Assembly: GCA_029935295.1 (NCBI GenBank)
Contig: JAOZKP010000054.1
Coordinates: 2,084-13,031 of the forward strand
DNA from: a bacterium
GTDB lineage: Bacteria > Desulfobacterota > Anaeroferrophillalia > Anaeroferrophillales > Tharpellaceae
Direction of reading: 5' to 3'
Length of the DNA stretch: 10,948 bases
The notes beneath the pieces are model-generated. The model worked only from the letters and a program-made list of their open reading frames with translations, did not search any database and was not told where the DNA came from. A program made the translations under genes and the position numbers. This document shows, in pieces, positions 1 through 7,669 of this stretch (within the stretch, counting starts at the first letter, position 1; every line of letters starts with the position of its first letter).

Positions 1-12
1 GTCCAAAATGGG

Positions 13-24
13 GTCAGGCCTGAC
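13..24. repeat. 12-bp perfect palindrome at the left edge
   Basis: GTCAGGCCTGAC is a perfect 12-base palindrome in the 77 non-coding bases downstream of the aminotransferase gene. It is preceded by a GGGG/AAAATGG stretch and followed by a second small palindrome, CAATTG (24-29). The block resembles short palindromic sequences that lie near REP-associated/IS200-like elements in some Proteobacteria, but the window starts here and no transposase is visible. It could equally be a regulator site for a gene to the left. What is seen is the palindrome only; any mobile-element link is a guess. Confidence 0.35.
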
Positions 25-59
25 AATTGGGTATTTAGATTAGGTTTACGGTGTTGCAT

Positions 60-80
60 TGAACATAATGTAACTGTTCA
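60..80. repeat. 6-bp inverted repeat over the aminotransferase stop codon
   Basis: TGAACA (60-65) and TGTTCA (75-80) form a perfect 6-base inverted repeat with a 9-base loop. The right arm includes the minus-strand stop codon of the aminotransferase gene. There is no T-run after it on the minus strand, so it is not a convincing intrinsic terminator. No better terminator for the left operon is visible before the window edge. Confidence 0.25.
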
Positions 81-920
81 GATCATAAAATTCAGGAGAG
101 TTTTTCGCAGTGAAGCGGTTTGGTCAGGGTCAAATTTGATTTGATTGATCTCAAGCAGCGGGGCCAGATACATTAATGAACTGGTGAGGAAGGCGCCGTC
201 ACAGGTTTTAAGGTCTTCGGGAGAGAGCGGGGTTTCGTGGAATTCAATTCCGGCCGGCCGGGCTTTTTCTAGAATAAATGCCCGGGTGATGCCGGGGAGA
301 ATACCCGCTGTCAATGGCGGCGTCAGCAGAACTTCTTTGCGGATGAGAAAGAGGTTGGAAAATGTGCCTTCGCAAAGTTCTCCGCTCTGATTTAAGAAAA
401 TTCCCTCGTCAAAGCCCTGCTGCTTTACATTCTGTAAAGCGTAGCGATTTTCCAGATAGTTCAGACTTTTCAGTGCAAGCAAAGGATTGTTTGAATTCCG
501 GCTCCAGGGGATAATCCCGGCTCGGAGTCCCGATTGTCGTCTTTTGATCTCTTCTAAGTCAAGTTCTGTTGTTTTTATGATCAGGCTGTTTGCTGGTTTT
601 TGCTCACTATCAGTGCTCGCAGGTTGATCCCGGGTGCAAATTAGTTTGATAACGGCGCTCTTTTCGCTAAGTTTATTCTCAGCTAATAGATCCGTGATGA
701 TGGTGCCGGCCAGGTCAAAATCAACGGGCAGACCAAGGCCTAGAATTTTCAGGCCGGAGCGCATCCGTTCAAGGTGTTCCGGCAGGAGAAAAGGTACGCC
801 GGCATCGGCTCTGATGGTCTCAAACAAGCCCTCGCCGAAGAGAAATCCCGGGTTTGAAGGATAGATGCTAGCTTTGGTTTCAGGGATTATTTTACCATTT
901 ATGGCGATATATCGGGTCAT
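78..920 (-). CDS. class IV aminotransferase, 4-amino-4-deoxychorismate lyase-like (PabC type)
   Basis: This is a 280-residue fold-type IV PLP enzyme. The N-terminal motif NPGFLFGEGLFET (residues 23-35) matches the family's GxxxGDGxFET signature. The PLP lysine is K151 in LKSLNYLENR, and the cofactor-binding glutamate is E184 in the CEGTFSNLF segment. The GILPGITR segment (207-214) is the usual phosphate-cup region. Length fits PabC (about 270) and D-amino acid aminotransferase (about 280) better than IlvE (about 305). PabC would release pyruvate from aminodeoxychorismate to give p-aminobenzoate for folate synthesis. The substrate cannot be fixed from sequence alone: branched-chain or D-amino acid aminotransferase activity is the alternative, and no pabA or pabB is in the window. 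Its ATG overlaps the recQ stop (ATGA, 917-920), so translation is probably coupled to recQ. It is the last gene of the left operon. Confidence 0.85.
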   Translation of the reverse strand: MTRYIAINGKIIPETKASIYPSNPGFLFGEGLFETIRADAGVPFLLPEHLERMRSGLKILGLGLPVDFDLAGTIITDLLAENKLSEKSAVIKLICTRDQPASTDSEQKPANSLIIKTTELDLEEIKRRQSGLRAGIIPWSRNSNNPLLALKSLNYLENRYALQNVKQQGFDEGIFLNQSGELCEGTFSNLFLIRKEVLLTPPLTAGILPGITRAFILEKARPAGIEFHETPLSPEDLKTCDGAFLTSSLMYLAPLLEINQIKFDPDQTASLRKTLLNFMI

Positions 921-3127
921 GTTTCTGCCTGTTGCCGGCGGCAGGCGAGAACGATTCTGATATCTTCGTAAGCAACCTGTTCGTCAAGTTTGACAAATAT
1001 CGGTTTTAAACGGCCGCCCCATTCCGGGTCGGTCGCAAGTTCGGTTACTATTGCATTAATTTTCTCGATAACAGCTGGATCAATCCAGGGAGAAGAGTCG
1101 CAGATCTGCTGATGGCGGATATAGGTCATCATGTAAGAGCTGGTGGTTGATAAGGCGCGGTCAAGCTTGGCTGCGGTCTCTTTGATCGAGAGCCCGTCAG
1201 CAAAGCAGGCAAAAGCTTTAATCTCGGATCCGCTAAGTTGGTTTTTGTCACGGGGTTTGCGTGCCCGCTCGGCTTTTTGTTCAATTGGGCAATTTTCAGA
1301 CAATTCGTGGCTTGTGCAGAATTTTTTGATGCGATTTGTGAAAAGCTCACCAAAATCTTTAAGTTTAGTTTCACCGACCCCTTTAACCATACTAAATGTC
1401 GTAAAATCTACCGGCCGGCGCCGGGCCATATCATTGAGAGCGGCATCACTGAAGATGACATAGGGCGGTACTTGGCGGGCGGTAGCCAATTCATGGCGCA
1501 GATCGCGCAAGTCGGTGAAAAGTTCAAGCTCAATGGCAGTCAGAGTGGTGTCAGTTTTAACCGGAGCCTGCGATTCCGAAGCAGATTCGGCATTGATTAA
1601 TATCGGCGTCATTTTGCCCTGCAGCAGCTCCCGGCCGGCCGGGGTTACTTTAAGGGTTTGGTATTCACCTTCCCGCCAGAGAAAATCCTGGCTGATGAGT
1701 TGATCAATCCAGTTTTTAATTTGATCGAGGGTTTCGTTTTTTAAAATACCCCAGGTTGAAAGTTGTTCGTGCTGGTTGGCTTTGATACGCTGGTCCTGGG
1801 ACCCTTTAAGTACCTGGGCACTGTAATTGAGACCAAAGTTTTCTCTTTGCCGCAGGATACTTGAGATGATTTTCTGGGCGCAGATCAAAGGGTCTTCAAT
1901 CTGCGGCATTTCGTCAAGACAGATGTCGCAGTGGCAGCAGGGTTGATCTGCAAGTGTTTGACCGAAATAGTTGACCAGGGTCTGATGTCGGCATTTGACG
2001 CCGTGGGCGTAGTCACTCATCGCTTTCAGGGATCGGGCCGCACCTTCTGCTCCGGTGCGATTGCCGTCGTTTTCAGCTTCATTCAGGGTTCGTTGCCAGC
2101 GGAGCAGGTCGGCATTATTATGAAAGAGCAGACATTCGGCGGGCAGGCTGTCACGGCCGGCACGGCCGCTCTCCTGTTGATAATTCTCCAGGGCTTTGGG
2201 CAGGCCGCTGTGAATGACGAAGCGGATATTGGATTTGTCGACCCCCATACCGAAAGCGATGGTGGCTACCATGATGCCGGATTCATGGTTGATAAACTCC
2301 TCTTGATTTCTTTTTCGATCATGATCGGCCATGCCGGCATGATAAGGCCAGACCGCAAGGTTGGCGTCGGCAAGACGAGCGGCCGTACTTTCGACTTCGC
2401 GGCGGCTTTGACAGTAAATGATGCCGGATTCCTCTTTGTGGTGCTCAATCACATCCATTATCTGGGCAAAATGACGACTGCTTTTGCGCTGGACCCTGTA
2501 GGTGAGGTTGGGGCGATCGAAAGAGCCGATTAGAAAAGTTGTCTCTTTAAGATTGAGCTGAGTGGCGATGTCTTCCTGGACTTCCGGGGTCGCTGTGGCG
2601 GTGTAGGCGTGAATAGAGATATTGGGAAAGTGGTGGCGGAGCTCTTTCAGTTGGCGGTAGTCGGGGCGGAAATCATGGCCCCATTGGCTGATGCAGTGGG
2701 CTTCATCAATCGCGATAAAGCTGATTTTTAAGGTTCTTAAAAAGTTTAGACTTCTCTCCTGAGCCAGCTTTTCCGGTGAGATATAGAGCAGGTTTAATTC
2801 TCCCGCCCGCAGCTGGTTCGTGACTTCAAGTTTTTCTGCAGCTGTCATGGAACTGTTGATAAAAGCTGCGGAGACGCCATTTAGATTAAGCGCATCAACC
2901 TGATCTTTCATCAGCGCAATTAGTGGCGAGACTACCAGTGCTAAAGTATTGAGGGCGACTGCTGGAACCTGAAAACAGGCTGATTTCCCGCCGCCGGTAG
3001 GGAGTACCAGGAGTGAATCCCGGCCCTTGAGAACTGAGTCGATCGCTTCTTCCTGAAGTGGGAGAAAGCCGTCATGGCCCCAGTACTGTTTCAGAACCGC
3101 CGCTGGATTTTGGTGCTGGTTAGTCAT
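917..3127 (-). CDS. recQ: ATP-dependent DNA helicase RecQ
   Basis: This is a 736-residue 3'-5' superfamily 2 helicase for recombination and replication-fork repair in the cytoplasm. Visible in order: Walker A TGGGKS (44-49), motif II DEAH (141-144) followed by the RecQ-specific aromatic-rich loop CISQWGHDFRPDYR, motif III TATATP (176-181), and motif VI QQESGRAGRD (317-326). The zinc site is C379, C397, C400 and C403, with nearly the spacing of E. coli RecQ. An RQC winged-helix region follows (about 410-510), then an HRDC domain (about 533-603) and a C-terminal helix-turn-helix-like extension (about 630-730, around GLSIKETAAKL). The extension makes it longer than E. coli RecQ (about 610) and is common in other bacterial RecQ proteins. 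The ATG at 3127 has a stop codon directly upstream in frame and no clear Shine-Dalgarno, so translation may depend on the kinase gene 26 bases upstream. The gene overlaps the next one by 4 bases. Confidence 0.97.
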   Translation of the reverse strand: MTNQHQNPAAVLKQYWGHDGFLPLQEEAIDSVLKGRDSLLVLPTGGGKSACFQVPAVALNTLALVVSPLIALMKDQVDALNLNGVSAAFINSSMTAAEKLEVTNQLRAGELNLLYISPEKLAQERSLNFLRTLKISFIAIDEAHCISQWGHDFRPDYRQLKELRHHFPNISIHAYTATATPEVQEDIATQLNLKETTFLIGSFDRPNLTYRVQRKSSRHFAQIMDVIEHHKEESGIIYCQSRREVESTAARLADANLAVWPYHAGMADHDRKRNQEEFINHESGIMVATIAFGMGVDKSNIRFVIHSGLPKALENYQQESGRAGRDSLPAECLLFHNNADLLRWQRTLNEAENDGNRTGAEGAARSLKAMSDYAHGVKCRHQTLVNYFGQTLADQPCCHCDICLDEMPQIEDPLICAQKIISSILRQRENFGLNYSAQVLKGSQDQRIKANQHEQLSTWGILKNETLDQIKNWIDQLISQDFLWREGEYQTLKVTPAGRELLQGKMTPILINAESASESQAPVKTDTTLTAIELELFTDLRDLRHELATARQVPPYVIFSDAALNDMARRRPVDFTTFSMVKGVGETKLKDFGELFTNRIKKFCTSHELSENCPIEQKAERARKPRDKNQLSGSEIKAFACFADGLSIKETAAKLDRALSTTSSYMMTYIRHQQICDSSPWIDPAVIEKINAIVTELATDPEWGGRLKPIFVKLDEQVAYEDIRIVLACRRQQAET

Positions 3128-3153
3128 TGTTTAAGGAAGGTTGAACAATTTTC

Positions 3154-5451
3154 TTAAGCCATGGGCAGAAAAATTGTAAAAGTTGTACCTTTGTTGAGGG
3201 TGCTGTGGGCTTCAATGACACCGCTGTTGGTTTCAACCAGGGTGTGGACGATTGAAAGCCCTAAACCGGTACCTTTATCCGGGTCGCGGGTGGTGAAGAA
3301 GGGGTCGAAGATGGTCGGCAGGTGTTCCGGGGCAATACCGCAGCCGGTATCGCTTAAGTTTATTTTGATGCGTTTACGTTTTAGATTGGCATTGGCATTG
3401 ATGCCGATTGAGCCGTTTTCCGGCATTGCCAGCTGGGCGTTTATCAGCAGGTTGATAAAAATCTGACCGAGCTGTTGCGGATCGACAAACAGATTCGGCA
3501 AGTCTTCAGGAATGTTGATAGAAAATCTGATAGTTGCAAATCCCTGGCGGTGGCTGACAGCATCCACTGCCTGGGTGACGATATTTTTCAGAGTAATTGC
3601 TTTGGCATGGGCTTTCTGCGGCCGCCCGTAAGCCAGGAGATCCCGGGTGATCCGGGAAATTTTTTCAACCTTGCCGAGCATGCTGTTGAAGCGTTTGAGA
3701 CTGCCGTCATCCGTGCCGCCGTTGTTTTCAGCTTTAGCTTTTAAAATCTGTAATTGACCAGAAATTACAGTTAAAGGATTATTGATCTCATGTGCCGCCC
3801 CTGCGGCCAGGCGGCCGACGGTTGCCAGGCGGTGTGATTGGAGAAGATCGTGATACATCTCTTCGCTCTGGCGGTTAAGTTCGGTAATCGCTTCGGCCTG
3901 CCCGGTGACCTGCTCACTCATCTGGTAATGTTCAATGAGTTCACTGATACCTGCAGCAAATCGGGCCAGTGCTTTCAGTAATGTGGTCTTGCTGACACCA
4001 CATTGGCCCAGCTGCTGGCAGTCAATAAAGAGTTGACCGTGAATTACCGGGTCGATATCTTGTTGGTTGTTACAGATCGGAACCACCAGAATGGCGGGAT
4101 GTTCTTTGAGCGGGGTGGTGCGGCTGTTTCGCAGCAGGGCCGCAGATTTTTTCAGAATCAGACGTTTCAGGGTGGCGAGAATCTTTGCCTGTTTCGGGTT
4201 GTTATCAATGTCGTCGGTGATTGTTTCAGGGGAACGTAACTCTTTATCCGAAAACTGCTGTTCCCCAAAACGGCCGAGCCAGCAGGCGGGGCTGGTTTCC
4301 GTTGGTCCCAGGCCACAGAAAGCAAACTGCTGCCGGCTTTGGCAGAGATTTAAAGTCTGGGCAATTATCTCGTCTATCAGGGCAGCGCGTTGTGGACGGT
4401 CGGCAACTTTCTGGTTGATTGCAGCAAGTCCCTCAAGCAGACGGTTTTTCAACTCAAGTTCAGCTAATGTTCGCTCTCTTTCAAGGTTGAGGCGTCCCAG
4501 TTCACGATTAGCCCGGTGAATAGTGGCAAAATAGAGTTCATTGTCAACCGTTTCCAGGCAGCTGCCGAACTCATGTAGACGATTGTCCGCAGTATGGTAG
4601 ATGTTAAGCAGGGTTTCCGGATCAATCCGGAAAAAAGTTTTTAATGATTCAAATGTGCGGGCATAAGGGGCTGAGGTTGAGTAGTCAAGCTCATAGTTGA
4701 CGAAATAGCTGGAGCCTAAGTTGTAAAGGTTGCAGAGGGCGTCGGCAAAACGTACCAGCAGCGGCAGGGACGGAGTTGCTTCCCGGGGGCCGGCCGGAGG
4801 CTGGTGATGGAGCCAGACCGCCTCAATGATGGGGGCGGGGAAATTCCAGGCTTCAGCCGCCCATTTCCCGATCAGGTGGTGTGATGCCCCGAGAATCTCT
4901 TTCTCCAGATCTAACTGTGGCCAGTGCGGCTGGTCCTCATCAGTGAACTCTTTAAGTTGAGTGAGAAATTGTTTATACTCTTTTTCCAAGCGGTGATAGG
5001 CAATAAGTTTACCAACATCATGCAGCAGACCGGCGATAAAAGCCTCTTCCGGCAGCGGATAGTTGAGTTCTTTGGCGAGCTCTTCACAGGTATAGGCGCA
5101 GGCAATGCAATGCTGCCAGAAAGCGGCCAGCTCCTGCTCGCGTTTTTTACCTGAGACACTGAATGTATCAAAAATGGCAACGCTTAAGGCGAGATTACGA
5201 ACTTGATTTTTACCGAGAAGCGATATCGCATGGCTTAAATCCTTAACCGTAGTTGACAAAGCAAAAGCCGGGGAATTTATCATTGTCAGGATGCGGGCAG
5301 TCAGCACCGGGTCCTGTTTGATGAGGTCCGCCATCTGGTGAAAATCAGCCTTGTCATCAAAACAGGTGTCAATGATCTTGCTTGCCATTGCCGGCAATGG
5401 CGGAATATCTTCAATCCGGCCGAATCGTTCAGTAATCTGTTCAGTTTGCAA
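3154..5451 (-). CDS. HDOD domain / GAF-like sensor histidine kinase, orphan
   Basis: This is a 765-residue predicted cytoplasmic signalling protein with no signal peptide or membrane segment. Residues about 10-290 form an HDOD domain (start motif IPPLPAMASKI, then LINSP-like MINSPAF). It keeps HD at 144-145 (GLLHDVGK), HH at 191-192, HH at 215-216 and D237 (RFADALC), a pattern like active HD hydrolases. A charged, probably coiled-coil stretch (about 300-340) leads to a GAF-like region (about 340-505). The kinase follows: H-box AAHEINNPL with phospho-accepting H554, N-box INLLINAQ (666-673), G1 DTGCG (701-705), F-box FDPFF (715-719) and G2 GTGLGLS (727-733). There is no receiver domain and no response regulator nearby, so the partner is unknown; the kinase half resembles NtrB-type enzymes. 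The start is a TTG at 5451 with only weak ribosome-binding sequence; no ATG or GTG lies between it and the upstream in-frame stop near 5520, and the first internal ATG (residue 22) would cut into the HDOD domain. Confidence 0.9.
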   Translation of the reverse strand: MQTEQITERFGRIEDIPPLPAMASKIIDTCFDDKADFHQMADLIKQDPVLTARILTMINSPAFALSTTVKDLSHAISLLGKNQVRNLALSVAIFDTFSVSGKKREQELAAFWQHCIACAYTCEELAKELNYPLPEEAFIAGLLHDVGKLIAYHRLEKEYKQFLTQLKEFTDEDQPHWPQLDLEKEILGASHHLIGKWAAEAWNFPAPIIEAVWLHHQPPAGPREATPSLPLLVRFADALCNLYNLGSSYFVNYELDYSTSAPYARTFESLKTFFRIDPETLLNIYHTADNRLHEFGSCLETVDNELYFATIHRANRELGRLNLERERTLAELELKNRLLEGLAAINQKVADRPQRAALIDEIIAQTLNLCQSRQQFAFCGLGPTETSPACWLGRFGEQQFSDKELRSPETITDDIDNNPKQAKILATLKRLILKKSAALLRNSRTTPLKEHPAILVVPICNNQQDIDPVIHGQLFIDCQQLGQCGVSKTTLLKALARFAAGISELIEHYQMSEQVTGQAEAITELNRQSEEMYHDLLQSHRLATVGRLAAGAAHEINNPLTVISGQLQILKAKAENNGGTDDGSLKRFNSMLGKVEKISRITRDLLAYGRPQKAHAKAITLKNIVTQAVDAVSHRQGFATIRFSINIPEDLPNLFVDPQQLGQIFINLLINAQLAMPENGSIGINANANLKRKRIKINLSDTGCGIAPEHLPTIFDPFFTTRDPDKGTGLGLSIVHTLVETNSGVIEAHSTLNKGTTFTIFLPMA

Positions 5452-5527
5452 AATGTTGTCAGTCTCTATTGTAGGTGAAATAATTTGAAAAGTGTTAAAG
5501 GTCTCTTGATTCCTGTATTATGTAGAG

Positions 5528-5556
5528 GGTATAGCAATTAATCTAAATAATATCAA
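5528..5556 (-). promoter_or_regulatory. sigma70-like promoter for the kinase-recQ-aminotransferase operon
   Basis: Read on the minus strand, TTGATA (5556-5551, five of six consensus matches) is followed by exactly 17 bases and TATACC (5533-5528, four of six). This would start transcription near 5521 and give a leader of about 70 bases before the TTG start of the kinase gene. A weaker plus-strand pair, TTGATT (5506-5511) and TATAGC (5530-5535), uses the same TATA and would point towards the DHH gene. Box matching is by eye only. Confidence 0.5.
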
Positions 5557-5563
5557 GGATATT
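5549..5563. promoter_or_regulatory. dyad AATATC-aag-GATATT, possible operator
   Basis: This is a perfect 6-base inverted repeat with a 3-base centre. It covers the predicted -35 box of the kinase promoter (5551-5556), the position expected for a repressor site. The region is AT-rich, so chance is a real alternative. The rest of the 258-base gap (5452-5709) is AT-rich and holds no ORF or RNA gene that I can recognise; a TATTAT at 5574-5579 is the best isolated -10-like box on the plus strand, without a good -35 partner. Confidence 0.3.
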
Positions 5564-5709
5564 GTAATATGTCTATTATGTTATCCGTTAAGTAGTTCCA
5601 AGGTTGGTGGTTTGTTTCTTGATAGTTTGTGCTTTAATGTGTTAGTTAGCTACTCTTATGAAACGTAGACCTGTCAGGTTTTGATAATTTTGTTGATAAG
5701 AGCGTGTGA

Positions 5710-6810
5710 ATGATGGAAAATTGTGATGATGGGATGGTTGCTGACCTCGGGCAGCGTTTACTGAGTGCCCTGGGCGGGAATTCACGTCTGGTAATCCTGA
5801 CGCATAATAACCCCGATCCGGATGCCTTCGCTTCGGCTTGCGGCTTGGCGGCAGTGATTAGCTCTCTTGATCCTGAGTGCCGGGTGCAGATTGCCTATGG
5901 TGGTATTGTCGGACGCTCCGAAAACCGGACAATGATGCGTTTTTTGCCTTACAAAGTGGTGCCTTTCGGCCGGGTTCGCGGACGTGACAATGTGGCTTAC
6001 GCTCTAGTTGACACACAGCCGAATGCCGGTAATAATGTTCTCCCCGAAGATAAAGTTCCGGCGATTGTAATTGATCATCATCCGCGCAAGAAAACTACGC
6101 GGCCGCTTTTGCGGTCGACCCCGTTTGTTGATATCCGAACCGGTTACGGTTCCTGTACCACCATCGTTACCGAGTATATGCAGTGTCTTAAAGTGCCGAT
6201 CTCCGCGGCGATGGCAACCGCTCTGGTCTACGGGATAAGTTCTGAAACCCAGCATCTCGGGCGTGAGGCCAGTCAGCAGGATCGGCGTATTTATAACGAA
6301 TTAGTGCCGCTGGTGAATATGCGTAGGCTCTCGCAGATTGAATTCAGTCGCCGGCCCCGGGAGCATTATATTCATACTCGAACCGCAATTGAGAACGCCT
6401 TTGTCTACCGGCAGGTTATCGGTTCACGTTTAGGGCCGATTAAAAACCCTGATGTCGTCGCTGAAGTAGCCGATTTCCTGCTCCTGCATGAACGGATGAG
6501 CTGGGCTATTGTAACCGCTTTTTACAGTGGTAAATTGATTATCTCTTTGCGGGCGGTGGATCATCGGTCGCAGGCCGGAAAAGTGGTGCGTCAGTTGCTG
6601 GAGAAAAATGGTGGAACTGCCGGAGGACATAACCAGGTTGCCGGTGGCCAGCTTAATTGCCAGGGGCTGAGTGACCGGGAAATTTCCGAGTTGGATTTAA
6701 GTCTGATTATCGATTTCTTAAGCCAGATTACCGGGGTTGAGAATGTTAAAAAGATTAAGCCGCTGGTTTCAGCCGAGCTTAACGATCCCTGGGCTGATGA
6801 TTCCGAGTAA
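5710..6810 (+). CDS. DHH/DHHA1 family phosphoesterase (NrnA/RecJ-like superfamily)
   Basis: This is a 366-residue soluble metal-dependent phosphoesterase. Motif I is HNNPDPDA (32-39), motif II is VDTQP (D101) and the signature DHH is at 122-124. The fourth motif reads YGISSETQHLGR (174-185), with glutamate where most family members have aspartate (GIxxDT). The C-terminal DHHA1 domain has the substrate-binding GGTAGGHNQVAGG motif (301-313, H307). Relatives include NrnA oligoribonuclease/pAp phosphatases and c-di-AMP or pGpG hydrolases; length fits, but the substrate cannot be chosen from sequence. The start is ATG at 5710, with AAGAG about 5-10 bases upstream; the second codon is also ATG. The stop lies 14 bases inside the next gene, kdkA, so the two are probably co-transcribed and coupled. 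It is transcribed divergently from the kinase operon. Confidence 0.9.
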   Translation: MMENCDDGMVADLGQRLLSALGGNSRLVILTHNNPDPDAFASACGLAAVISSLDPECRVQIAYGGIVGRSENRTMMRFLPYKVVPFGRVRGRDNVAYALVDTQPNAGNNVLPEDKVPAIVIDHHPRKKTTRPLLRSTPFVDIRTGYGSCTTIVTEYMQCLKVPISAAMATALVYGISSETQHLGREASQQDRRIYNELVPLVNMRRLSQIEFSRRPREHYIHTRTAIENAFVYRQVIGSRLGPIKNPDVVAEVADFLLLHERMSWAIVTAFYSGKLIISLRAVDHRSQAGKVVRQLLEKNGGTAGGHNQVAGGQLNCQGLSDREISELDLSLIIDFLSQITGVENVKKIKPLVSAELNDPWADDSE

Positions 6811-7669
6811 TTTTTTACCGGAGCAAAATTTCTCTTCTGAAACATTTATTCTGGATGGATACTCCTGTTCCGTCTATACTTCCAAACCTGCAATAAAATC
6901 ACCGGATAATCTTTTCTCCTGGCCTGAAATTGTCGCCGATCTGCTAGCCGGGGTCGGTCTTGATAATGATACAGCTCAGGCGGGACGGGGGGGAATTTTT
7001 TTCTTTTCTGATCGACGGGTACCAGCTCCGCTCGTGGTACGCCAATATCGTCACGGTGGTTTCTGGCGTTTTTTAAGTGGAGCCCGGTTCTTTTCAGCAA
7101 AACGTTTTCTTTCAGAGTTTAAGACCCACCAACATGCGGCGGCAATTGCTGTTCCGGTTCCGGAAGCGGTAGCTGTGATTGTCGTCAAAAAAGAGCAGCA
7201 GCCGGTTTTTGTCAGTGGCTATTTTGTAACTTTTAGACTTCCGGACTGTTTGACGTTGCCGGACTTTCTGCGGTCAGCCCCAAGTCAAACTCGATTAAAT
7301 ATTTTTTTTAAACTCGGTAAATACTTCAAAAAACTGCACGAGCACGGGATATTTTACACCGATATGCATGTTAAAAATGTTTTAGTGAATAGGGCCGGAG
7401 AGCCTTACTTGATTGATTTCGATAAATCCCGGAGTGTTAAAGAACCGCTTTCAGAACGGCTCCGGCGGGTCAACTTGCAGCGTTTCCTGCGTTCACTGGA
7501 AAAGTACAGCAGCCGTGGCGGATATCTTACAGATTCAGATAGATCAGCTTTTCTGATAGCTTATGCGCCTGACAGTAAGCACTATGCCAAACTTTATCGG
7601 CAATTACAGAGAGGTATTTTCTGGCGCCGGCTTCTTTATCGTTTAGGTTGGTTAGTTAATCGGAGTTGA
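6797..7669 (+). CDS. kdkA: 3-deoxy-D-manno-octulosonic acid (Kdo) kinase, KdkA-like
   Basis: This is a 290-residue member of the Kdo/WaaP eukaryotic-like LPS kinase family, predicted to phosphorylate lipid A-linked Kdo with ATP at the inner membrane. From the ATG at 6797: VVRQYRHGGFW (80-90) is the conserved RxYxRGG lysine/arginine loop after the glycine-rich strand; the catalytic loop is HGIFYTDMHVKN (183-194) with D189 and N194; the metal-binding DFG equivalent is IDFDKSR (206-212). A VNLQRFLRSLEK segment and the SDRSAFLIAY tail also parallel Haemophilus KdkA as I recall it. The open frame reaches back to a TTG at 6737 and an ATG at 6743, but those would overlap the DHH gene by more than 65 bases; the 6797 ATG gives a 14-base overlap and starts right before the family-like N-terminus. 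The 3' end converges on and overlaps the acyltransferase gene by 14 bases. Confidence 0.85.
   Translation: MIPSNFLPEQNFSSETFILDGYSCSVYTSKPAIKSPDNLFSWPEIVADLLAGVGLDNDTAQAGRGGIFFFSDRRVPAPLVVRQYRHGGFWRFLSGARFFSAKRFLSEFKTHQHAAAIAVPVPEAVAVIVVKKEQQPVFVSGYFVTFRLPDCLTLPDFLRSAPSQTRLNIFFKLGKYFKKLHEHGIFYTDMHVKNVLVNRAGEPYLIDFDKSRSVKEPLSERLRRVNLQRFLRSLEKYSSRGGYLTDSDRSAFLIAYAPDSKHYAKLYRQLQRGIFWRRLLYRLGWLVNRS

Noticed and set aside
3..12. CCAAAATGGG at the left edge repeated at 10885-10894, as if the window were bounded by direct repeats
   Set aside because: Only 10 bases match, the flanks differ, and the window edges are arbitrary; chance similarity is the simpler reading.
1931..2533. A 200-codon open frame on the plus strand opposite recQ
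   Set aside because: It lies wholly within the helicase core of recQ on the other strand, and its translation shows no recognisable domain; it is a shadow of recQ codon usage.
3128..3153. A possible ribosome-binding site in the AAGGAAGG between recQ and the kinase gene
   Set aside because: The purine-rich sequence is on the plus strand, while recQ is read from the minus strand, where it appears as pyrimidines.
4067..4519. A 150-codon plus-strand frame opposite the kinase gene
   Set aside because: Its serine/arginine-rich translation is typical of an antisense shadow and it overlaps the GAF-like region of a well-supported gene.
6737..6796. Upstream start of kdkA at TTG 6737 or ATG 6743
   Set aside because: It would overlap the DHH gene by about 70 bases, and the added residues look like out-of-frame DHHA1 sequence; the ATG at 6797 gives a normal 14-base coupling overlap.
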